This document shows, one piece after another, positions 24,869-31,719 of a DNA stretch of 64,000 nucleotides; the first letter of the stretch is position 1; the number at the start of each line of letters is the position of its first letter. This DNA is from Acidobacteriota bacterium (GTDB lineage Bacteria > Acidobacteriota > Vicinamibacteria > Marinacidobacterales > Marinacidobacteraceae): NCBI GenBank assembly GCA_028877265.1, contig JAPPGX010000133.1:1-64000 (forward strand), given 5' to 3'. The notes below the pieces were generated by a model. The model was not told where the DNA came from and searched no databases. It was given only the letters and a program-made list of their open reading frames with translations. The position numbers and the translations under genes were made by a program.

Positions 24869-25169
24869 CTCCGGGCTGGTGTTCCCCTCACCCCGTGGCC
24901 GGCGGCTCTCTGACGCGACGATCACGAAGATGGTCCGGGACCTCGGGATCGGGGCGGTGCCGCACGGGTTCCGGTCGAGCTTCCGGGACTGGGCGGCGGA
25001 GCGCGACGCGCCGCGCGAGGTTTGCGAACTGGCGCTGGCCCACGTGAACCGGGACCGCGTGGAGGCCGCCTACCGGCGTTCGGACCTGTTCGAGCGGCGG
25101 CGGGCGCTCATGGAGCCGTGGGCCGCTTTCCTGGCCGGGATCGGCGACGAGAGGCTCGACCCGGCATAG
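24869..25169 (+). pseudogene. Integrase 3' fragment, duplicate of the 21840-23063 gene end
   Basis: The last 100 or so codons match the C-terminal catalytic segment of the intact integrase almost base for base (compare 22756-23050): LSDATITKMVRDLGIG, HGFRSSFRDWAAER, LALAHVNRDRVEAAYRRSD. One codon is missing (ER-DAP for ERTDAP) and the tail differs. The N-terminal two-thirds are absent and upstream sequence is unrelated. It is the remnant of a second, related element integrated next to the first, or a partial duplication. An AGGAGAGG ribosome-binding site for the next gene lies 32 bases after its stop. Confidence 0.85.
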
Positions 25170-25213
25170 CGTCGGAGCGTTGGGTAAGTTCCGCGCTCCG
25201 AGGAGAGGCAATC

Positions 25214-25969
25214 ATGCGAATCGGAACGTCGTCTGTCCGAAGCATCCGAAAACGTCTCCCCGCGGTCATTCACTGGCTCGCGGAAAGGCAGCCCGACATC
25301 GTGGCGCTCCAGAAGATCTCCGCACCCGAAGCCGCGTTCCCGACCCGGGCTCTGGAGGACGCCGGCTACTACAGTGCGGCGTTCGGCCCGACCTGTCGGA
25401 CGGACTACGGTGTCGCCGTCCTGAGCCGGCGGGAGTTGCCGAAGCCCGAGGTCCGCTTTCGGGGCCTATCCTGCCCAGAGGCGAGTGGGGCTCGTTTGCT
25501 GACGGTGGATATCGGACAGATACGGTTCTCGTCCATCTACGCTCCATTCGGAAACCCGCGCAAGTACGGCAACGAGCAGGCCATCGAGCGCCGCGTGGCC
25601 TGGCTCCGTTGCCTGCGGAACCATGTCCGCGAGGAGGGCTACGTCGGACGGCAAAGCCTGTTGTGCGGGGACTTCAACGTCCTCCCTGACGGTCCTCCCA
25701 AGCGAGGCGGTGCCTACAGCGAACGAGAGCAACACGAGTTGGCCCGGCTCTGTGAACTCGGTTTCGTGGACCTCTACCGCCGGGCGCATCCCGGCGGGAA
25801 CGCCGGTTTCAACTTTGGTTTCAAGTTCTGTGAGGAAGGCACTTCGAGGCTTCACCTCGTTCTTGGCAGCAAGAACCTGACGGACTGCGTGCGCGATGCG
25901 TGGGTGGATCTGGAACACCGAACGGAGGCTGCTCCGGTCATCGTGGATCTGGAGGATGTGACCATTTGA
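25214..25969 (+). CDS. Exonuclease III-like fold protein with lost active site
   Basis: 251 residues from ATG 25214 (AGGAGAGG upstream). The whole fold aligns with the exonuclease III (EEP) family: MRIGTSSVRSIRKRLPAVIHW, DIVALQKIS, LLCGDFNVLPDG, and the C-terminal APVIVDLEDV. Several metal and catalytic residues are replaced. The family WN becomes SS, the Glu of LQE becomes Lys, the Asp of R-I-D becomes His in RLHLVLGS, and the S-D-H before APV is missing (TEAAPV). Only GDFN is intact. It is either a catalytically dead relative with a binding role or an enzyme gene decaying by missense change. Confidence 0.78.
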   Translation: MRIGTSSVRSIRKRLPAVIHWLAERQPDIVALQKISAPEAAFPTRALEDAGYYSAAFGPTCRTDYGVAVLSRRELPKPEVRFRGLSCPEASGARLLTVDIGQIRFSSIYAPFGNPRKYGNEQAIERRVAWLRCLRNHVREEGYVGRQSLLCGDFNVLPDGPPKRGGAYSEREQHELARLCELGFVDLYRRAHPGGNAGFNFGFKFCEEGTSRLHLVLGSKNLTDCVRDAWVDLEHRTEAAPVIVDLEDVTI

Positions 25970-26533
25970 GGTGGCGCGCCGTCGCGGGGCAGCAGGCCGC
26001 GTTCCTGGCGACGGAACGGGGAGCGCGGCTCCCCGGATAGACCGCCAAGCGGTCGTCGATTCGCGGGCGAAGCGCCAGAGTCGGCAGGCCAACTTGGTCG
26101 TGGGCCAGCCTACCCCGTGTGTACACACTGGGCTCTGGCGAGGGGAGGCTGCGCACCCCTTCGAACCCCCGGCTCCCGCGCCGCTGCCGGAGCAGCGGAC
26201 GGACGGGGGCTCCGCCCCCGAACCCCCGCAGCGGTGCGCGCTCGCCGCGCAGCGGCGCACCGTTGTGGTTCACCCTCGTCCCGCGGGCGAACTGGGCCGC
26301 CTGCGGCCCGGTGGAGGCCCTCCGGCTCCCCAAGGTCGGAGAGCGGGCTCACGAAGCCGTGAGCGTCCTCGGAGAGCCCCGGATCGTCGCCCTCGTCCAC
26401 ATCGAGCACCACCCGGAGACCTCGCCGGCCGCCACCGCCACCCGCCCACGGGTGAATTCGTGGCCTCTGCGGCGACGTGAGGCCGTCCCGCAGACACCGG
26501 CGACCCCCTGCGCGTAATGGGAGGGACGGCCGT
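25970..26533. other. Palindrome-rich intergenic island DNA
   Basis: About 560 bp with no convincing gene. It contains GC-rich palindromes such as GGGGGCTCCGCCCCCGAACC (near 26197-26230) and GCGCTCGCCGCGCAGCGGCGC. A related stretch (GCAGCGGGCGGACAGGGGCG) lies at about 23140-23175 after the integrase. A short frame near 26340-26517 has some coding look but no family match. Confidence 0.45.
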
Positions 26534-27271
26534 TTAGATCGTCGGTGCCAGACCAAAATCAGCCCAGACGCCAACGTGATCCGACAGCGCGTGGGCCTCG
26601 GCATCTCGTTTGGGCCAAGTGCCGATCGGACTTGCGCGCGTCAGGTCCGGTGTGTGCGCGATGTGATCAATGCGTACTTCCGGCACTCCGGCGGTTGAGA
26701 TCGCAAACCCATCGAAGGCCCGCAGCAGCGCCTCGAAAGCCCGCTCCGGCGCCCGGATTCGCGGAATCCGCTGATTGAAGTCCCCCAGTACGACCATCCG
26801 GTGCGTGGTCCTCCGCCAGCGAAGCCGTTCGAACGCCTCGAGCCAGGCGAGGTGGTCCTCCCAGCGCTTCCGGTCCTTGCGGCCGCTACCGACGTGAGCG
26901 CCGTCCCATGGAATGCAGACGCCGACGACGGTCAACTTCCCGATAGCGGTCTCGGCGACGCCCTTGACGAACCGGCCTCCGGGGAAATCCAGCGAGCCAA
27001 CGCAGTCCTCTTCGGTCCAGGGAGACCGGCTCCAGAGGAGTACTTTCCTGCGATCCTTGTCGCGAAGCGAGTAGCCCCATTCCGTGCCCGCGTCGAGGAT
27101 GTGGCCTCCCGTGGGGAGGAGACCCGCTGATCCTTCCGTGACGCACAAAATGTCGCAATCCGGGTCGGCGAGGACGGTCCGGACGCGGTCACCCCTCCCA
27201 CCGCGGGGGGCGGCCCACCCGGTGTTCCAGGTGCCGATGCGGACGGTTCGTGCTTTGGCGCGCTGCACCAT
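26534..27271 (-). CDS. Endonuclease/exonuclease/phosphatase-family protein, intact motifs
   Basis: 245 residues. All EEP catalytic motifs are present: VRIGTWNTGW (Asn), CVTEGSAG (Glu), VVLGDFNQR (Asp, Asn), RIDHIAHT (Asp) and ALSDHVGVW (Asp, His). A metal-dependent phosphodiesterase acting on DNA, RNA or small phosphoesters is expected. It differs clearly in sequence from the degenerate EEP gene at 25214, so the pair is not a recent duplication. ATG at 27271 places GTWN near the N-terminus as in the family; an upstream in-frame extension is poorly supported. Its upstream side faces the DUF4268 gene divergently. Confidence 0.82.
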   Translation of the reverse strand: MVQRAKARTVRIGTWNTGWAAPRGGRGDRVRTVLADPDCDILCVTEGSAGLLPTGGHILDAGTEWGYSLRDKDRRKVLLWSRSPWTEEDCVGSLDFPGGRFVKGVAETAIGKLTVVGVCIPWDGAHVGSGRKDRKRWEDHLAWLEAFERLRWRRTTHRMVVLGDFNQRIPRIRAPERAFEALLRAFDGFAISTAGVPEVRIDHIAHTPDLTRASPIGTWPKRDAEAHALSDHVGVWADFGLAPTI

Positions 27272-27556
27272 GGAGACCGGGGAGGCTACCAAGAGACTCC
27301 GCGTAGGGCCGCATCCGCTGAACTCGCCGACGGACGAGGGTAATCGGTAGGCCGCGAGTCCGCCGACTGACTCGGCCCTCTTTGGCGGTGGTCGTCCCGA
27401 TGGCGGAACACCGGGCGGCATCGTCGCGCCCACCGGGGCGATACATCGAAGCAACAGCCGCTCCGCGGCGACGCCGCCCTATTACGACCAGCCACGTGCC
27501 CCCGCCTCTGGAAGAATTGGCCAGCGGCGCACTCCGAGGCCGTGAGAGGAACACCG

Positions 27557-28532
27557 ATGGGAACGCAATCACTCGGACGCCTGGAACGCATCGAGCTCCG
27601 GGAGATCTGGGCCAGTGAAGCCGCAGACTTCACGCCGTGGCTTGCGCAGCCGGAGAACCTCAAGGTTCTGGAAGAGACCCTCGGGCTGGAACTCGAAGTC
27701 GATGCCGAGGAAAAGGCCGTCGGGCCGTTCCGCGCTGACATCCTTTGCAAGGATCTCAGCACGAATAGCTGGGTGCTCATCGAGAACCAGGTTGAACGAA
27801 CGGATCACATTCACCTGGGCCAACTGCTCACATACGCGGCGGGGCTTCAGGCGGTGACCATCATTTGGGTCGCGGCCAGGTTCACTGATGAACACCGTGC
27901 GGCTCTGGACTGGCTGAACGAGATCACCGATGAGAGGTTCTGTTTTCTCGGGCTTGAGGTGGAGCTTTGGCGAATCGGAGATTCCGTGGCGGCTCCGAAG
28001 TTCAACGTCGTGTGCAAACCGAACGACTGGTCGCGGTCCGTCAAGCGCGGCCTGGATGATGGCAGCCTCTCTCCACTCCAGCTGACGCAGAAGAAGTACT
28101 GGGAAGCCTTCCACCGCGTTCTCGACGCCGCAGGAGGGGATGTCGCCGGCAGCAGGAAGCCGGCGGCCAACGAGTTGGATGAGTTACAGCGTCGGCCGAG
28201 GCGGTTTCTCGGTTCTCGGATCAAGAAACAAACAACGACAGCGCATCAGCGCGTCCCTGTATCTCTCAGACAAGGACGCCACGACATTCTTTGCACTGTT
28301 GCAGCGCGACAAGACCTCCATCGAACAGGAACTGGACCCGGGGTTCGTCTGGCGCGAAATGCGCAAGGAATGTCAGATCGTGATCCATCTGGACAATGTG
28401 GACCCGGACGACGAGTCCGACTGGCCGCGGCAGCATCAATGGCTCGCCAAGCAGATCAACGAGTTGCATCGGATCTTTGCTCCCCGCATCAAGAGGCTGA
28501 ACTTGGACGAACTGCAGGAGGAAGAACGCTGA
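27557..28532 (+). pseudogene. DUF4268 (PD-(D/E)XK-like) protein gene, frameshifted
   Basis: The N-terminal 200 residues read in one frame from ATG 27557 (AGAGGA upstream). They contain ERIELREIWASEAADFTPWL and a nuclease-like core: RADILCKD, WVLIENQVERTDHIHLGQLL, TYAAGLQAVTIIWVA. The C-terminal part (SWMSYSVGRGGFSVL, ISASLYLSDKDATTFFALL, IHLDNVDPDDESDW, IFAPRIKRLNLDE) reads in another frame ending at 28532. The switch lies at about 28150-28180, consistent with a single-base indel. Family members are putative nucleases common on mobile elements. A sequencing error or programmed shift is possible, but there is no slippery run. Confidence 0.75.
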
Positions 28533-28597
28533 TGGAACTGCTCGCGGTCCCGGCCCCACCGACCGGGCCGCTTGCGCCGGCCGCCCTGAATAGCCTT

Positions 28598-28730
28598 CCC
28601 GCAGGGATCACTCGCGCCGCAGGCGCGGGCTGCAAGCGACCCCGAACCCCGCAACCAAGTCCGCAGGTAAGTTCGGACTCCGGGGCCGCTTTTCCGGAGG
28701 AAAAGGGGGGGGGTCGCTTGCAGCCCCGCC
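28598..28730 (+). repeat. Large nested hairpin (family E), copy 2
   Basis: The conserved block CCCGCAGGGATCACTCGCGC at 28598-28617 is followed by a perfect 17-bp inverted pair, 28627-28643 (GGGCTGCAAGCGACCCC) with 28710-28726. The loop contains AGTCCG/CGGACT and CTTTTCC/GGAAAAG stems. It is the inverted homologue of 24344-24469. It starts 65 bp after the DUF4268 gene. The following stretch to 29010 shows only short, motif-free frames. Confidence 0.65.
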
Positions 28731-29010
28731 CGACGCCCAAAGGCGGAGGGCGGGATTCGCAGGCAGGCGGCCGAAACGCAGCGGGGCCAACGGGTTCCGA
28801 CAACGGCCCGGATCGGATCGAGGGCAAGTAAGTACGCAACTAAGGGGAGTCTGAGCATTCGTCGTCCGAACGCGACCCCGACCACGACCCCGGCGAGGGC
28901 AGGTTACTCGCGGGAGTCGGATTGGTGTCGGCCTGGCTGAGAACTTTCCGTCGCCCGGCGACGACTCGGGACGTATCGCCGCCGTTCGGAAGCCAGAACC
29001 GCGAAGGAAA

Positions 29011-29295
29011 TCAGACGCGGATGTACTCGCGCAATCCTCCCTGCGATGACACGAGGGCCTCGGCTAGCGCTGGCGGCATAACGAACCAGCAGGCCGCACG
29101 ACGAGAGTTGGGGTAGCCGAACGCGCTGTTCGCGCCGACGTAGGCGTTCCACCGGACGCCGACCGCGCCGTCCTCTGCGACGGCAATGGCCCATTCATCG
29201 TTCGTGTAGATGACGGTCCACTTGCCGCGATCCCTCGGAATCTCGACTTTGTGAGGCGGTACCGGAGGCCGCCGCCTTCCCTGTGTGTTGCTCAC
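29011..29295 (-). CDS. Hypothetical protein (94 aa)
   Basis: A 94-residue frame from GTG at 29295. The first 24 residues are basic and Pro-rich; the remainder (WTVIYTNDEWAIAVAEDGAVGVRWNAYVG ... ACWFVMPPALAEAL) looks like a small beta-rich domain with good coding character. No family is recognised. It is oriented with the zinc-ribbon lipoprotein gene 150 bp upstream and could be co-transcribed. The start is uncertain because the ribosome-binding site is weak. Confidence 0.5.
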   Translation of the reverse strand: MSNTQGRRRPPVPPHKVEIPRDRGKWTVIYTNDEWAIAVAEDGAVGVRWNAYVGANSAFGYPNSRRAACWFVMPPALAEALVSSQGGLREYIRV

Positions 29296-29445
29296 GCTCC
29301 GCACCCTACCACGGTTCAAGGCGAGCGGCCCGGCGACCGAAAGGAGGTAGATCAGTCGCCGGGAACTCGCCCGCCCAAGTGGATTGCGCGGATCCTCCGG
29401 TTCCTCCGCAGGCGGCTCCAATGAAGGGCCGATGGCGAAGCGCGA

Positions 29446-30390
29446 TCAAGATGGCAGTGCTTCGCCACAGGAACGGCAGGCGAGCGACTGCCCACCAGCA
29501 TATGCCCCGCAGGAGGGGCACGTTTCATCCTTCAACTTCAGCGAGTGGATCATTGCGAGCGGCCAGAGGAGGAGGAACCCATAGGCGTACCAAGCCCAGA
29601 AGGACCGTCCCTTCCGTCGGGCGATTCTTGCCGGGATGATGCACAGCCCCGCCCAGATAGAGAAGGACATCAACCTTGGCAGGCCCTCCGCCATCCGTCC
29701 CGCCCGCTCGTTGGATCGGACCCGTTGCGCCTCATAGGCAGTCCAGGCTTCCGGTGCTGCTTCCTCTAACCGTTGCCGCGCCGCATCCTCAGCCTCGAGT
29801 GCCACATACAGCACTCGCTCCGCCGGCCGGAATGCATCTAGCAGATTCGTGCGTTCTTCCTCAGTCTGTGCTTCGTATTCGGCTTGAGCTTCCTCCGCTA
29901 TCCGGTCGGCTTCCGCATCGGCAGCCGTGAATTCCTCTAGGGCCTGAATGGCCTCACGGTGCGCCCTCTGGACAGCGGCGACTGCCGCATTGCCGACGCC
30001 GATCCCGAATCCGGGACGGGCGAACCGTAGATCGCCCTGCCGTTCGTTCCAGGTGTCCACGTAGTGCCGTTCCGCCTCCTGAGCAGCCTCTAGGAGTTCG
30101 TCACGAGTCTCTTGGGCAGCGGTTATCTCAGCGTACAATTCGCGTTCCAGTTGGTTTAGGCGATCTATCCCCGCGTCCTCCATCAACTGCATCATTGACA
30201 GGCGGGCTTCGCTCACCGGCTCCTGCGCAGCCTCTCTCGCGGCCGCTGCCGCTCTCCACATCCCGAATTCCTCCGGGGCCGCAGCTCCTAACGCCTCCTC
30301 CGCTGCCCGCAATTCCGCATCGTCGCAGCCCGAGAGAGTGGCGATCACCAGTGCGGCGACGAGAAGCCGGATCACTGGAGCCCGTGCCAC
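29446..30390 (-). CDS. Coiled-coil lipoprotein with membrane segments and C-terminal zinc ribbon
   Basis: 314 residues from GTG 30390. A lipoprotein signal (LLVAALVIATLSGC) is followed by about 200 residues of acidic, Ala/Glu-rich helix (coiled coil). Two hydrophobic segments follow (FSIWAGLCIIPARIA and FWAWYAYGFLLLWPLAMIH). A zinc ribbon lies at the C-terminus: CPSCG, then CRSCG about 12 residues later. A periplasmic coiled coil joined to a ribbon that should be cytoplasmic is an unusual layout. The minus strand has TATACT (30440-30445) about 50 bases upstream as a possible -10. Function unknown. Confidence 0.68.
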   Translation of the reverse strand: MARAPVIRLLVAALVIATLSGCDDAELRAAEEALGAAAPEEFGMWRAAAAAREAAQEPVSEARLSMMQLMEDAGIDRLNQLERELYAEITAAQETRDELLEAAQEAERHYVDTWNERQGDLRFARPGFGIGVGNAAVAAVQRAHREAIQALEEFTAADAEADRIAEEAQAEYEAQTEEERTNLLDAFRPAERVLYVALEAEDAARQRLEEAAPEAWTAYEAQRVRSNERAGRMAEGLPRLMSFSIWAGLCIIPARIARRKGRSFWAWYAYGFLLLWPLAMIHSLKLKDETCPSCGAYAGGQSLACRSCGEALPS

Positions 30391-30825
30391 CGTGGCCGCT
30401 CGGGACTCTCCTTGTGGGTGAAACACAGAACCGTGACTTAGTATAGTGACGGTACGGCCAACAAATACGGCCCTTCTCCGGTGCGGACGCGCCGCCCCGT
30501 GGCTACATCGGAGACCCGGAGGCGTCCAGACGCGGTAGCCTCTGTTCAAGCGTACCGTTCCAGCGTTCCAGCGTTCCGTAAACGTTCGGTGGAGCCGGTA
30601 TGGAGTCGACGCTGGCTTCCGCCCGAAGCTGGTGGAGGCGAGGAACCTCGGCCTCCTGAGCCAGCGCTTCCTGCACGTCTCGACCGCCGCAAACCGATTG
30701 CGCCGCAACATATTCAGCGACCTCCAACGGTTCGCTTCGGTGCCATCGGCCACCTCCACGCTCCCTGCTCTGCTCCGTGGATCCAGGCTCCGTCCGACCC
30801 CACTTCGCCCCCTCATACCGGCACG

Positions 30826-30876
30826 ACCGAACGGTTACTTACAGCGTTCAGCGTTCAGCGTTCGTAACCGTTCGGT
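30826..30876. repeat. Array junction hairpin J1
   Basis: ACCGAACGGTTAC at 30826-30838 pairs perfectly with 30864-30876 (13 bp) around a 25-base loop of CAGCGTTC repeats. Compared with J2, the G of GGTTAC and its partner C have both changed, keeping the pair. Confidence 0.7.
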
Positions 30877-31128
30877 GGAGCCGGTATGGCAATCGGTGCT
30901 GACTTCCGCGAGAAGCTGGTCGAGGCGGGGAACCTCGGCCTCCTGGGCCGATGCTTCCTCCGGCTCCCGACCGCCGCAAACCGATTCCGCCGCAACGTCT
31001 CCAGCGATCTCCAACATCACCGCTTCGGCGTCGTCGGCCACCCCCGCCTACATCACCGCTTCCGCGCCCCCTTCTCCACTCGGCGGATCCACAAGCCGCC
31101 CAACCCCGCCATCGGCCCCTCATACCGG

Positions 31129-31170
31129 CACGACCGAACGCTTACCAGCGTTCGTAAGCGTTCGGTCGTG
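31129..31170. repeat. Array junction hairpin J2
   Basis: CACGACCGAACGCTTAC at 31129-31145 pairs perfectly over 17 bp with 31154-31170; the loop is CAGCGTTC. Both arms carry the compensated C/G change relative to J1. Confidence 0.75.
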
Positions 31171-31719
31171 GGTGTATGGACACGAAGCTGGCCGAGCCGG
31201 ACGCGCTGTCGGCGTCCGGAGAAACCGGCGCAAAGTGACCGACTCGGCCGGCAGGCCCGGCACGCTCGTCGCCCCACGGGTCGCTTCCTCCACCTCTCGG
31301 ACGGTCATCAAAACCTTGCACCGCAACGACTTGAACAGCGATCCCACGTTGGACGCCTTGTTGGGACGGTCGGCTCTGCCCACTTCCGATCGTCCGCGCT
31401 ACCTCCCTCCGCTACGCAGGTTCAGCTGTCGGTCCACTCCGTTGTCGGTCCGCTATACACCCACGACCGAACGGTTACCAGCGTTCCCGCGGCTACTCAC
31501 TTCGACCCAGACCGGCCTGCCCTTCGCGGCTATGGTGCTAGACGTGATATCCGTTTTTCGAGGTCACTCCTAACGTCAAGATAAATCGGTACTTTACGAT
31601 GGGATGACAGCGGAGCGGCGCGAAGCGCCGGGCGGTTCGGAAGCGGGGTTCTCCTGCCGAGTAGCTCCGTGTTTCCGATGCCGCCTCTCTACTGGCCCCG
31701 CTTCCGGACCGCTCGACTC

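Larger units (their letters stand above)
30578..31478. repeat. Tandem array of three inverted-end cassettes with hairpin junctions
   Basis: Three units: 30578-30838 (261 bp), 30864-31145 (282 bp) and 31154-31478 (325 bp). Each begins with a form of GTAANCGTTCGGT and ends with its reverse complement. The 24-bp ends match 21/24, 21/24 and 23/24. Unit 3 has changed both ends together, to CGTGGGTGTAT and ATACACCCACG. Junctions contain CAGCGTTC repeats. Units 1 and 2 share interiors (minus-strand peptides containing SVCGGR..EA.AQEAEVPRL); unit 3 differs inside. No transposase or integron integrase is present. The 1.3-kb gap from 30391 to 31719 is mostly this array. Confidence 0.75.
21455..31600. 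mobile_element. Accessory island with integrase, approximate limits
   Basis: From the end of the VWA-like lipoprotein gene to about 31.6 kb the content changes. There is a DUF4102 tyrosine integrase at the left edge, a second integrase 3' fragment, several disrupted genes, locally AT-richer DNA and many palindromic repeats, and no housekeeping genes. No tRNA or direct-repeat attachment pair was found by eye, so both borders are approximate. The two integrase 3' ends imply at least two integration events in the same place. The backbone resumes with the TonB receptor at 31720. Confidence 0.55.

Noticed and set aside
25214-25969. Active exonuclease III (xth)
   Set aside because: Most metal and catalytic residues are substituted, so the gene symbol is not used.
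26150-26180. T-loop-like CTTCGAACCCCC suggesting a tRNA
   Set aside because: The flanking bases do not form a T-stem and no cloverleaf fits.
30578-31478. Integron attC array
   Set aside because: Junctions lack GTTRRRY/RYYYAAC core sites and the integrase in the island is of the DUF4102 type, not IntI.
30578-31478. CRISPR array
   Set aside because: Only a few repeats at 260-325 bp spacing, with inverted pairs and no cas genes.
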